Shown: piece by piece, positions 31,660 to 46,600 of the stretch
Position numbering within the stretch: the first letter of the stretch is position 1
Layout: every line of letters begins with the position of its first letter
NCBI GenBank assembly: GCA_947561715.1
Contig: OX387202.1
Coordinates: forward strand, 7,701,001-7,765,000
Direction: 5' to 3'
DNA length: 64,000 nt
Source of the DNA: Ascidia mentula
Taxonomy: Eukaryota; Chordata; Ascidiacea; Phlebobranchia; Ascidiidae
Made by a program: the position numbers and the translations under genes
The notes under the pieces: generated by a model
Seen by the model: the letters and a program-made list of their open reading frames with translations, nothing else
What the model was told of the DNA's origin: nothing
Database searches by the model: none

Positions 31660-34600
31660 ATGGCGGCAAAACGAAGTCTGCAGCAACCCAAGGTCTCAAA
31701 AATGACGTTTGAAGAAATGGAAGACCAGTATTTACGTATAAGTGAAGAAAATTCCATATTAAAAGCACATGGACGTAAACAGGAGGAAAAAATTAAGAAG
31801 TTAGTATTTGGATCCATAGTACAAATATTCAGTTTGTAAATATATTGGGTAATTTATTACTTTGTGACAGAATGGCGACCAAGCTGGTTAGATTGATCAA
31901 TGACAGAAAAAGAGAACAAGTTTCTGTAAAATGTGAGTAATTATTAAACTCAATCACGTGCTGTTGAATAAAACTATATACCAGCTGTCTAAAAGATATT
32001 GACAAAAAAAAGTTTTGCTCAGCAACCATTGTAAAGTTGTTTCTCTTGTAGTGTTCCCTACTTTGATTCATGTAATATAGGATTTTAAGTATTTTATTTG
32101 TTTGTTACAGCAGCAGGCCGCACTGCTAGAGATGTAGGCTTGGAAGAAACAATTGAAAATCAACAAGAGTTATTGAGAAAATATGAAAAAGACAGTAACT
32201 TATTAAAGCAGAAGGTTTTTAAGTTTTTGCTTGGTGCACTTTTTTGAATGTATGTGTGTGTGTGTCATCCGGATATAGGGTAATACATACATAAACATAG
32301 ACACCTAGTTTTCATATATCCAGAGGGCGGCTATATTGTGACGTCATAATATGTTGTTATGACATCCACAGGTATTGCAAAAATGTCTAAATTTCAAATG
32401 CATGAGGTGTATCAGCCAAAAGGGCTGCGTTAACAATAAACACACAAGGTCGGTGTATGACAAAACAGACAAATAGCAGACCAGTAATTAGGGTAATATA
32501 CTGCGAAGCTCGATCAGCAACATAATGAAATCAACTACTTAAGTGAACCTATCTAAAACTTGGTCCCCAATTTTTGTGTACATTGTGTAAAGAATAAGCA
32601 TGTCACTTTTTGTGCAATATTATCCCTTATAATCAAACAAACAAATTTAACACAATCTAGTGCAGAAAAAATCGAGATGTATCAAACCCGTGCGAACGTT
32701 GTGATCCAAGCGCCCCTTTTTCTATTTAGTGCCACTGTTTTCTGTCAGTGGATCACAATTTCTGACGCTTTTTCACAAAACCCAGATACAAGAAAGAAGA
32801 AAACACTTCCTTTTAGGCCCTGCATGATTTAATGTTACGAGTTAAAAGCTTTTTGAAAAAAAAAACTCCCTTGCCAACCCGGACAGGGCGCCTATGAACA
32901 CATACCCATGCTTTGTCTTTTACTTAGACAAAACATGGAGCTTTCAAGGATAACTGGTCATAATTGAGGCAATATCCAAATGTTTGGAAGTACATTGTCA
33001 ACAAGCTTCTTGTCAATGTCATAAATTATCTGCAATATTTTCATGTAAATCTGTCATTACTTGACCAAAAATCACTCACGAAAAACAGTTAGTCAGTTGT
33101 AAATCTGCATGCTAAATCTGTGTAAAATATGAAATTATATTGGTTGCACTGAAGTCTGCTGTAATCACAAAACCATAATTTAATAATCTGTCCTTCTGGC
33201 AAAATAAAAAACGTGACTTTATGCACCGACGTTTCGCCTGTTATCCAACAAGGCTTTCTCAGGGTAAAACTATAAGTTCGGCAATTTTTTGAAAGTAACA
33301 GTTTCAAACAAATAATTTTGTTTCCTTCATTGACTTTTCCTCTTTTATAGAAATATTTTATTTCTTAACAATTTACTGCTCTAGCAATGGAGGTACATGA
33401 CCATAGCACAAGACATTGCACAGCTAATAACCTCTTCCTACCCCGTGTCCGGACCAAATGCACCCAACAGACATTGCAATATTCCTGCGTTACAGTGTGG
33501 AATGACATACCACAAAACATTAAATGTTTCAGTTTAATTGGTTTCAAACGTGCTGTAAGAGAGTACCTACTTTCGAAATTATCCCGAATAAACAATGCCC
33601 GTGGTCTATTTACATTGTGCGACACCGTCCAATCCCAAACCAATTACTGCAATAATGCTTCGGACTTCATTTAATTATAAAATGTTGCTGCAAAGTCTAC
33701 CTTCCAGACTATTTGCTTGCCTCGTTTTCCCAGTCCAATCATGTGCTTACGCATTCACAATGATTGGGTAATTACAATTGAATTTTTGCCCATTGACATT
33801 GCTTTCCTCTACAGTTTTGCTTATGCTGCATTATCATTTTCATGTTCGTGTGTTTAACTTGTTATACATTACCATTACATCTGACTTAGTTCAGCCTCCT
33901 ATACGGTCTGCTACTCAACAACCACTATTTGGTTCTAAGCTGTACCCTTTCGCTTACATAGTCCCTATTATTACTGTTTATATTACTGTTTGAAAAATTG
34001 TGCAATTTATGATGACGAAAAAATAAACAAGTCTTGAATCTTATTTCAAACAGTTACATGTGATGCACCAACAACTGCAATCAAAAAAATTGCGAAATAC
34101 ACCATTTGACAAAGTAAGTGCAAGAATTGATTCCCGAAGAAATCCTAAACCAAATAGTGACCATGACGACCCAAATCTTTCTAATGGAAATCATAGTAAA
34201 ATCAGGTATGTAAGTATAAAAAATTTGCTAGTTTTTAGAAAAAAATATTTGCCTGCCAAATCAGAACTAAAGAGGATCTCTGACAATAAAATACTGTATA
34301 TTACAGTGATTAGAATTTACAGCAAAACAAAATCTTTTGAAAAAATTTATTAAGTTTGGAGCCTTCTGGCATTGGCCAAATATTATCAACATTGTCATTG
34401 TAAAGACAAGTAACTTCAACACGTAATTTAAAAAAAAATTATCTGGGTTCCCAGACAAATGAGTTGAACACATTTTTGCCATATAAAACACTTAAATTTA
34501 CCGCAAAAGTATTTATGACATACAAACACACAAAAATTGTGCAAATTACACGTTTTTTAAACCCTACTGCACAAAACAATTCTTGCTGACTTTCTCTATA

Positions 34601-37600
34601 GGTTATTTATAACTGATTTTCGTTGTGGCGTGCTGTGCATCAAATGTGGTTATAAAAATGTGCTGTATTTGGTTGGTTGAGAGGTTGGAAAGGCTTTAGT
34701 TTCACATATGTTAGATGCACAGTTTTAATTGAAGTTACTAGCATCATATTACTTATCACATATCAACTACTCAGTACTCACTCCAGTGTAAGTAAGTCAA
34801 AAACAATGAAAAAAATGTACAGGTGTTTCCAGTTAATTGCTTGATCCTTATTATTCCATTGGGATCGTAATTTCAAAACCATGGCCTATCATTTGTTAAA
34901 AAAGTAAGAACCATGATGTTAATTGTTTGAAACAATAGATTGCTTAATTTGTGCTATCATGGTGTGAAAGTCTTGTTAGCCACATTAATTTTTATCATTT
35001 CTCAACAAAACAAAAATGCAAACAGTGTCTCACAAACTTTCCCAAAAAAATTTCGTGGGCAAACCACTGTAACATCTGTTTGGAGACAACCTTGATTAGA
35101 AAAGAGAGGGAAATCATTTATGTTACCAGGCATAAGCATCACAACAGTAGTATTTGAACTGGAGTTTGACAAATGCGTTATGGGATTAACCTGGTTGGAC
35201 TGTAATCAATGTGGATGAATAAAAACAGCAGCATAAAATAAATGTCTTTAGTATGAAAAAATATATGCCATTTGAGCTTGATTCTTAACATAACTGCAAC
35301 AGTTTTAAGCAAACAAGTATATTCTTGCAAACAGAGCATGCATTAATTTTTGCAATCAGAAATACTATTTTGAAATAGCACAAGAGCTGCATCACCACCC
35401 CGATATGGACATAGTTTGTTGGAGAAGTCGAGGAATGAGAATCATCGCCTGGAAGAACAAGTGATTGCATTGCAAAATCAAGTTGTTGAAATGCAACATG
35501 AAAATGAAACCCTGCATCAACAAATAAGGACATTCCGTAAGATATTTTAATTGGTTGCAAGGTTGTCAAATTGTGCAAAGACTAAATTTGACTGTTTAAG
35601 AGAAAACAGTTTTCATGCCTTATGCCCTATAAAACAGTTTACGAAAGTTATTGAACCTCATCAATAATTATTTTTAAGCTGCTCATCTATAATGTTTGTT
35701 TAGTTGCCGGCTTTTGACGATTTATTTATATTTTAAAGCTTGATTAGGAAAGTGTAAAGCCTCTCTGTCCATTAAAACTGTTGAACCTTGATGATTTTTT
35801 GGCTTGAACAAAGTGGTATTTTTGTTCAAACATACAACTTGTTTTGCCTCAATCTTACCCACAAGCACAGTGAGACTATACTCACTGTAATTTGTTGAAC
35901 TATGTTCATTGAATTGAAAACAGATTAAATTTGCATTTTCAAAATACAGACGCTGCACATGAGTCTGATGTCTTAAAATTCCACGAGCATATTAGTTTAT
36001 CACAAAGATCAACAGTTGGTGAAAATATAGAACTCATTAAACTGCAACGACAAATGAAGGAAAAAGTTACCAACCTCAGTGAAATGGAAATGAGGTAATC
36101 TTCTTTCAAAATGTCTGTTTAATAACATGGCTATTGACAAGACTAAAAAATCTGTTTGTTCTTATATTTTGAATTTCGTTAATCAGGATATTCATCCAAT
36201 GTAGATGATTTGGAGGAACAAATCACTTGTTATCTTTTTTTAACAAAAATGCCTTGCAATATTTAATCCAGACCTTTGCCTTGTGTAGATAAAAGTCGTT
36301 GTTTTTTAAATTTGTAACATGGACTTTGGTGGATATTCCTGACTTCAACCATAAAAGTGTCATGTAAACGCTTTATATTCATGTGACCCATTGGCCGCCT
36401 GTCAAATGTTTTAGAATTTATGCTCCCTGAGTCACTTTTATGGTTGAAGCATGGAAATCAGTTTGCCCACAGCGTTTCAGATACTTGCTTAACTGCATTG
36501 TCCTCTACTACTTTGCAACATCATGGTCGCTTTTTCTTTCATAACAAACCGAAGTTATTGCTGCATTTATGACATTAGTAAATTGTCATGTTTATCAAAG
36601 GATGCTTTTTGGGCAGCTAGAAACACATGTTGCAGTGCTTTTTTATGTAAATGTTTAGGATATGGTAGATGTGTTCTATTATGTTGATTTTTGCCAATAT
36701 TCTACTACCATAATTATGACAGGCATTAAACAAATGCTTCAGATAATCCTGAACTTTGCAATTTGTCAAATTAAAGCTGAATTAATTAAGGTTTAATATA
36801 TATATCGCATTTAATGAGTATTTAAAAACACAAAAAAAACAAGAAAAGAAAATGTGCCACAACATATCCCCTGCTTATGATTGTTAATATAGTACATGAC
36901 AGTAAAATATTTTAAAATGACCAATTAATCACATCACCACTACTATGTGGGTGAGTAGGACATAAACATATGATCATACTGTTCAAGGTTCCACCAGCTT
37001 CAATCAAGTTACAACCAGTTGCGTACAAGTTATGATAAGGTTCTCCATGAAACTGAGAGTTTGAAATCACAGTTGCAAGATGAAGAAACTGAAAATATAT
37101 CACTTCAGGTGGTATAAATGTAGATTGTACATCTGATAATCAATATGTATAAATTAAACTTATACAACATCATGGGATTGTTAAACTATTTATGATAATA
37201 GCCATTTTGCTTTTAATTTACTGATGTAGAATCAACTGAAGCATGGAACTGTTCATCACATGAAACTTGGACAACAAAACGAACAAATCCGGGAACTTGA
37301 AAAAGAGATTGACATTTTAAAAGAAGCAAATGAAAATTTACTAAACAGGTTTTTCAAAAGTTAAAAAAGTGGTTTGGTGGTATTGGTATAATAAGATACT
37401 AAAATAGGTGAAAACTGGTAATCTACAAAAGTGCTTCTCAGTCGCCAGTCGTCAATATATATATATATCATTTTCACATCGACTGGATTTTTTCTATTGT
37501 GAAGGGCTTAATTTGACAATATTATATTTTTGTTTTTATTGATGTGTTAATTTCATCACATTTTTAGCTTAAATTTTACAAACTTATTGGGTCATAAAAG

Positions 37601-40600
37601 ACAAAAAAGAACCACTGATCATGACAATACTGAATACAATGTACTGATAGTTTAAATAAATTTATGGTTAGCTTCATTAGGTTTGTAAGTTGGTGTCAAA
37701 CGGAAAGGAAAGATTATTTTAGAACCATATTTATACTTTATGAGGTACCTCCTCAGAAAATGATAAATAATCCTAAGTCGTCTGTCTGTTTCAAGTTTTT
37801 ACAATCCGTTTGATCCGTTACTGAGTCTCTGTCAGCCATAAAGACTACACAGGCGATTCATAGAAATCAAACTCTCATTTGTACCTCCTCAGAGGTATAG
37901 TTAATGCATTGAAACACTGTAACAGGTGGTAAAAATTCTGTTGTTATTTTCGAAAAAGTAGAAGATAAGTATATGATAACTATTTCCTAATTTTATATGT
38001 GCAGACCAGAAATCATTTTTTTGTCTTCTTAGCATGTGGTTTATATGCACACAAGCAAACAAATAAAACAAAAAAATGTGTGCATATTTTACTAGTGTAA
38101 ATGATTAGAGTTTATTCTATAACACAGTTGTTCAAACTGTTTGTATTGAACGTAAATGGAAATTTTATCAAAAAAATAAATATTAGAACTCATATGCAAG
38201 TGCTGGGTGTTTCCTCAATGGCATTAAATAAGAACCACCTGAAAGATGTGGATAAGGAATTGATTTTGTGCTTACCAATCATTTAGTCCTGTATGAAAAC
38301 AATTGGTGCATTTTTAGCTATTTTTGGAGATTCATGCATCTTTACATGTTCAGTTGCATTAGGCATTGAACACCATTTTCCGACATAAATTGTAAATTAT
38401 CGTTTGTTTAGGGCCTTTGATCAAGAAAAAGAACACCAGTGGAGAAAACTTGAAAAGAAACTGCGTGTACAAATTGCACAACTTGAAGCAGCTATAAAGT
38501 CTGATGCTGCTGACAAAATATATATTTTTGATAAAATCGAAAAGGAGAAGGGTATCCAATCATTGAAAATATTTTTGGTTTCTGTTTTAATAAAGACATT
38601 TTTAGGCTTCGTTAGTCAAGTTCATTCTAACAGTCGTAAAGTAAATGATGAAGCTAGTCGATTAAGGATGGAAAATGAAGAACTGCGGGAAAGGATAAAG
38701 CTTTACACTATGTCTGGTGTGATATTTAAACTTTGATCACAGACTTATTACAACTCCATGTTTTTTTTAATAATAAAATTACATTGTGTTTTTTCCTAAA
38801 ATACTAAAATGTTAAATTTACAAAACACATTCTTTTCAATAATCATTAAAAGATCAATCCAGTGGGAACATTGCTAAGAATTGTTTATTTTGTGGTATTT
38901 CCTCAAATATTTGTTTTACTTTTGACTAATTTATTTTGAATTGTAGATGATGTTGTTGATGTAAATGAACTAAAAGAGGCATTGGCTAAAGTTCGACAAA
39001 AAAAGTATGGTAGTGAGCATTTAAATCGCCCAAGTTTTCTAGCAAGCATTGAAGATGATAGTAAAGGTACAAGATGTGTAATGGGGTATCTTGGTACATT
39101 TTTCATTTGTTTAATTTGAATTGTTGTCTGTTACTTCCAGATCCAGTGTTGTTACATGCAGAGTTACAAAGTCAACATGCCGAAACAATTCAAGAACTTG
39201 AGAAAACAAGAGAAATGTTGTTGATGCAACATAAAATCAATAAAGACTATCAAATAGAGGTATTAATATTTATGATGCCCATTGCAAATTGTTTGTCAAT
39301 AACCATAATGTGCAATTCTACCCAAAAAGAAAATTAAATAAAAAATCATGTTGTCACAAATTACACAGTTGCAAGTTACATTGTATTGCACTGTGAAAAG
39401 GGAATTATTGTTAAAAAGTAAGCTTGCTGTCAACGCACCAAAGACAGTTCGTAATGCTGATTAAACTATCCCGACCCGAGAAACCATTTGCAGGGCTTGT
39501 GGCTTAAAGAAGGGCACTAATGTTCTGCAAGGAATAACATGCATTTATTTAATTTCAAACTGCTGTACAGTTGATCAAACACTAATGTTTGTGCTGTTAT
39601 GCAATGAAGAGTTGATTTTAGCAAGCAGAGCACTTTATGGGAGAAATTTTGCTGAATTTTAAATAATTTCGTTACTCTACCCAGTAGCCTACTGTTTGTA
39701 GCTTGCTAAACCTCAGCAACTGTTTGTTTACTGATGGTCACAGTTTTGTTTGAATATGCTGTTAACATTTTGTTTTTCCTTTATGGATAAAATTTTGTTT
39801 TTCCTTTTTGGACCTTGTTTCTTTTCTTAAATTGTGTATTTTGTCATTAAAAACAATTGCATGTAGTATTGGTTCCAGTTTCTGATGTTGTGAACAATAA
39901 TTTGTCATCATGTGGATGTTTTTTGTTACCAGGTGGAAACGGTGTCTAATCAAATTGTGGAAATAAAGCGTGAATATGAACATAAACTGAAAAGTTTTGC
40001 ACGATTGCTTGATGCTAGAGCAGCAAGAATAAAGGTATCAAAAAAGAATGACAAATGAAATACGTCATTTAAAAGTTTACCAACCAACAACCAACGATTG
40101 ACATTACATGCAACAGTTGGGCAAAACAAGTCTTTATATTTTTTTAAAACTGCAATATTATGCTTAGTCCATTTATGCCCCTCTCTATTTTGGATAAAGG
40201 ATTTTTATTTTCACAGAAACTTGAAACCCAACTTCATGATGTTGCTTATGGCACAAAACAGTTTAAAATGAGTGGTGACTCTGTAAGTTATATTGTTGCT
40301 TAGTTTTTTTTGCAAAACATGATCAGTGCAAAGTACTTGTGGAAAAGACAACTTCTTGGTGTTTTCTGTTTTTAATCCTTTGTTTTAAAAAGCATTTGTA
40401 GCATTCAAACCAACTGTAGTTATATCTAAAGTTGATGTAGCCTAGTATTATTAGACAATTGATGATGAAGAGGAACTTGATGAAACAATTCAACTCGAGC
40501 GGGGCGACAACTTGCTGGAAATTAATGTTTCCAAGCTAACATTAAGTCAAGAAGCCCTTCAAAACCTTGATGATCGTGATCCTTCCATATTTGTTACCTA

Positions 40601-43600
40601 TGCATTTTATGATTATGAACTCGTGAGCACACCTATATTAAAAAGTGCCAGGTGACATATTGGACATTTTTAAGTTTTTTTTGCATAACAATGTTTTTTT
40701 TCAGTCCCCTTTTTGGATTTACGGCACAATTTCTTGTTCAGATTGATGATCTCTTCCTTCACTACATTCAGAAGGTTGGTTTTTGCCACCACACACAAAT
40801 TTAAAATATTTTTTTTCGAACATCTGTTGTTAGTGTCACTTTATCATAAACTTAGATGGAATAAAGTGATCCTGACCACCTATGACTGATAAATTATGTG
40901 ACACAATTTGGTTGTCAATTATTTAGGAATATACACTTTTTGAAATTCATCAAGCATTGGGAACTGAGCACAAAACTGTTGCAACATGCAGAGTTAGGTT
41001 TAACCAACTGCTTGAAAAACCTCAAGGAAAACTACATGGCTCTGTTGCAGTGACAGGTTTGTCTTCTTGCAAAACTTGGTTAATTTTGATTTGATTTGCC
41101 TGAATTAGGTAAAATTCTGTTTATTTCAAGCCTAATGTATGGTAAATATCAGCTAAATTGAACACAGATAAGACATCTTTGTAACTTGAAGATCAAAAAA
41201 GCACTGCAACATGGGTTTGTAACTGTAAGCACTGTATCCACAAAAGCATTGGGCGGTTTGGCAGTAAAGTCATATGCGCAACACTATTGGTGGTTGGTCA
41301 ATCAATGTTACAATGTTGTGTTCAACCTACTTTGAGTAGGTTGTTAAGAACAAACATGTAACTGAAACATATTGGTCAAAGCAGGAAAATCCACCTAAAT
41401 TTAGATTACGAATTGTGAAAAAAATAACTTTTATCCAAAATTGGCAAAAAATTCAGGTTCTCAGGAAAATAGGTTTTGTCAAGAAAAAGATTACGAATCA
41501 TTTGTAACAACTTGTTATGAATTAGACAAAGTTACTGGTAAACTGAAACTAACTATGTTCTGCATCATTTAATTTTATTGCCAAAACCAAGGGAATCTAA
41601 TTGCAATTCCTCACCCGGTTCTTATATCACCCAAATATATTGATACAGAGGTGCAAAATACTTGGGGTGTATTACTTTGAATAGGAAAACCAAAGATAAG
41701 ATGCTCTTCAATGGATAGTGGCACTAATGATGAACACAAGTGTGTTTACTTAATCTGCTTAATAATAGTAATGTAATTCGGCATATATATATTCGTTTTT
41801 TTTATGAATAAATTCAGCCGAATTGACCGAATCATTTGTAACGTCACGCAAACGCTTGCGCTATGCTTTTGATAGAGGAGTTTTACTGCAAGACAAACAA
41901 TCGTGCTCGGTTATTCTATTATTATCGTACACCTGGGTTTTAAGGTTGTATATTGGTCGTCGTTGGTAATTTTTAAATGTATTGCCGATCTTGGGCAAAA
42001 CGATAAACTTTAATTAAACAATATCGACTCCCGTTTGTTAAAGGATGTGTCGGTAGCGAACGTGAAGACTTGCATCACATAACCCGACTCCGTAACAGTT
42101 TTATTTTTACGTCACTGAACGTAAAAATTTTTTGGTATTCCAGAACGTTTTTCTTGAGCGTTAAAGTTCGGATTTGGCCGAATCAAAACATTTTTTTAGG
42201 CCGAAACCGAATCTTCATCAAATATGTCATCAGACAGCATCTTAACTTTGGCTTTCCCATTCAACGTATATACCAATTCAAATATCTGGAATAAGTACAG
42301 TCCTTGTTTAAATATGCTACCTTTATTATGTGATTATTTTCTTGAAATTGGTGTGAAAATTTGTAAAATATTCTTCTTTCAAACACATTTTATAAAACTT
42401 TTTGCACGGATATTTGCACTAATTTTTACTGTCACTATTCTGAAGTGCATCCATGTAATAATGCAATAAAAAGTATCTACCTCTTTCTTAGGTTTAAATG
42501 GATGTAACTATGGTAGCCTAGATTATTGGGTGAGGCTGCGGGTACCAATGGATCAAGCAATTAGACTGTATAGGGTAAGTTACTAGGTTTTTATCAGATT
42601 TAATAGTTATCAAAATATTTTTCTTTGCATGCAAGGAACGGGCAAAAGCTTTGGGATATTTGTCTGCAAACCTTTCTGTTACTCAAAATGTTCTTGAAAT
42701 TAATAATTCACAACCAGACTCTCCGAGTAGTGATGACACAAACCAACTTTTTGTGCATATTGTATGCTGCAACCATGTCGAGAGTCGAAAAAGTGGTAAG
42801 ATTAACAATATAGTTGTTTTCCCAGTGATTAGCACCAGAATTTCGTAATAATGAAAAACTTATTTGCTAAATAAATACAAAAAATATTTTTTAAGGAACT
42901 CAGCCCAATATCTATTGTGTTTACAAGTTTTTTGATTTTGCGGACCATGACACAGCAATAATTCCTAACTCCAACAACCCCCACTTTGATGACAGGCAAG
43001 CTTATCCTGTTCAAGTTTCCCATCACCTGGATGCTTATCTCAAAACAGAAGTATTTTTTGCTTAATTATCTCAAAACCTTAAATAGTATTGTTGTAGCAA
43101 ATGTTATCCTTTTTTTGTCAAATTCCTTTTAAAGTTTGACATAGTTTATCCACAGAAACTACTCATATATGTATTTGATGATGTTGACCCAGATGTTACA
43201 TCATATTTGGGAAAAGCTGTGATTGATTTAATTCCATTAGCACACAACAAACATGTTAAAGCTCCATTTCAACTCACAAAGGTATAGGCTTTTTGTCATT
43301 AACTGTTTGTATTGATTTTGAAGCACCATTTACTAGTATATACTGGTTTCAAACTGCCCAGTCTGGATGGATCCAGGTAATTATAAAGCAAATCCAGATG
43401 TGTAATTTGGATCCAGCAGTTTGTGAACCACAATTAATGTGCATGTTTTGCCGGCATGGGTAAAATGGCTATCAAATACTGCTTTGTTAAGGTTAGCTTA
43501 TCAAGAGTCCAACAACATTTATAAATGTGCTTGAAAACAATTAGTTAGTAATGGGTTTAGCCCGCTTATAAAATGTTTTCATTATGGTAATTTACTCATT

Positions 43601-46600
43601 GGAAGTTAAAAAAAGTTTTCCAAACCCTTTAAAACCATCACTACCTTTACTTAGATATCATAGAGGGCGTTGATTTGGGCCTTTTTCGCCATTCTAAGTG
43701 TTCGACACTCAGCGCCACTGTTCGACACAGGCGACAAACAAATGAATCAACCGAAATCTTCAAATTAAATTACTGCTGTACAATATTATTTCTTTTATGA
43801 ACTAATTTAGCTTAACATATCGAATAGGGTAAATTCACTACTTTGATACTGATCTTCCTGTTTACAATTAGTTGACTTAGACAAATGTAGCAAAAGTAAT
43901 TTGAGGATGTTGATGTCAGTACAAGTCGTTTAATTCCCAATTGCACACAATTATTTGGGGAGAAATTTTTATTTGGAGTCGTTACCAAGCAACAGCATTT
44001 AACTGGCTGTTTGCGTAAACATTTAAAACGTATTGCATTCTTGAAACAACAGCATATCCAGGGGGGTCCAAGAGATGAAGACGCCCAACCCTTTTGTCAG
44101 ATACGTTTTGTCTGTTGTACCATAATTAATTGTTTGTCAAAATCCACTTAAAAACCTGCACCTTCTTTAACGTTTTGCAAAATAAGCACATTGTGCTTGA
44201 ACTGGCTATTTTTACCAAACATGTTGCATTATTACAAAACACATTGCATTGCTACGAAATCTGTTGCATTGTTACCAAACAAGTGCCATTTTTCAAGATA
44301 AAACTTGTAATCAATACTAGTATAATTTATAGTTGAGTTTAATGTTTTGATTAAAAAAATGCCTGGCCGTTCTCTTGCTTTAATTACCAGGCCATGAGAT
44401 TTTTGTTATTCAAAGCGCACAATAATTCCTCTCCCAATGTTCATCATGCAATGAAATATTGACACCCTGCTATAACATGTCAGTAAATCTTGCTGAGCCT
44501 GTTCCTGTTCTTAATTGATAGCAATACAGGCAAATATGCTGGTCATGTATTGTTGTGAATGAAATGGGTTTCTGTTTCGTATCTTTTCTAGATAATGATA
44601 TGTCAATAAAATAAACTACATTGTAACTAACATTGACCCATAAAAATCATTATTTTCTTTTTGAAAAAGCTAAAATTAAAATTTGAAAGTTCCTTTAGGG
44701 CAATGGAGAAGACAATGGAACAATTGAAGTTGCTTTAAGATGGCAGCTAGAATACAAATCACCGGGAGTTTTGTTTCCATCAAAATTAAGTGAAACTGAA
44801 GACGAAGAAATTAAACAAACTCTACCTCTGGTGAAAAAGCCACCAGTTACTCCAAAGAAGAGGTATACTAACCTAAAGTGGTGCAGAAAAACACTTAGGT
44901 TTAATTTGGGATTTTTGATAACTTTTTGGACAATTAGCAAAAACCTAACAAAGTTTTGGCATTGTTGTGACAAAACAGTTCAAACTTGACAAAAGAGGTA
45001 AAAATATACACTAAACAGCTTAAATATTCTGACAAAAAAGGTGGAAAGGCACAGTAAAAAATGCATCGAAGGCAACCTTCACATGTACCTGAGAAATTGA
45101 GTTGTGACTAAGCAGTTAACAAACTGTAAGGTTAAAAAATAGCTGCACCACCCAAATTTTTATTTATGGAATAGTGATCAGTATCAACAGGCACAAATAC
45201 CATTAAATCATAATATCAGCTGAAATGTTGTAAAATTCAGCAAAATGTAAAAGAATATCGCAATATGACAAAACTTCCCATGCAATGGTCACCCCTTGGT
45301 TATTTAAAATGTATCAGCCAAGGTAAAGCCTTGTGTTATGTAGAAAGTCGTGTGAAATAAATTTGTGCAATAAATATAGTGACACAGGTAGATTTATATG
45401 TGAAATTATTTTCAGAGTTTTAAGAAGTAGCACAAGTTATTCTGCTGCATCACAAACTCTACAGTCAACTGACATGCAACAACCTGTTGAAGATGATGAG
45501 GTGATGGTACATTTAATACACAAATAAGTTATCTTTTTTCTTACTTCGCCTGGAATTGTTATTTAAAACTAAGGTTTTTAAAGACCCTTTTCATTACAAA
45601 TAGTTGTTAAAACAGAAGAAAATAACAAGCTGTTATTTCAGTATTGTGTATTAAAAAATATCTTGCAATATAATGTGGTGTTCATTGTGCTACTGAGAGT
45701 CAGGAACTAACTAAAAACCAAAAAAAGTCTGTCTAATTACTTAGATGTAAATATTTTATGCAGCTTGGTTTTTACAAATAATGCATATATATATTGTAAA
45801 AAAAAACATTATGTTGGATAAGTGTTTTGAATGTACCATCTTAAAATTGTTAGGTACCTGTTAATTTTTAGATGGAAAATGTACCCACCATCGAACCTGA
45901 AAGAGAAAGGCCAAAACCCATGACCAGAAAAGTAATACCTTTATATTCTGTTATATCTAATAAAAGTACTTATTAGCTTGGTTGTGGACAGTGTAAAAAT
46001 TTTTTAAGGATTTAAAATTTGGACACAATAATCACAACCCCACATGCTGATTCTCAGTTTAATTGTTTGAGGAGGGGAGAATCAAAGGAAATGCATGTTT
46101 CATATTTAGAAAATGAAGTGTTTAAATAAATTGAAAGTGTAACTTTATTAAGCTTGCTAAACCGTTTTCAGAGCCAACTCTTCGAAAAACACATTGCTGT
46201 TGAATCAAGTAGCATTTCAAGTAATGATGACCATTCTTGCTCAAAACAACCTCATTTAATTAATGAAGAAGAAATTGAAGAAGTGTCAAGTATAATGGAA
46301 CTGCCTATTTTAGATAGGTATGAATAGTTCATCCAGAAAAACATGAATAGCTTTCATGATGTTTGCTTCAACATTGCAAACAATTTATGTTTATTCAATT
46401 GCAAATAACAGGCAACAAACTAATACAATAGCAAGCTCTAATAAATTCAACCTTTAATAAAAACAATAAAGTGAATAAGAAATATGTTTTTCTGATAAAA
46501 AAGAACATTTATAGAGCTGCCAGTATGAATGATGTTTTTCGCTTCACATGAAGCAATGTTATGCCAATAAATTTATTAGAAGCATAGCATAAATATACCT

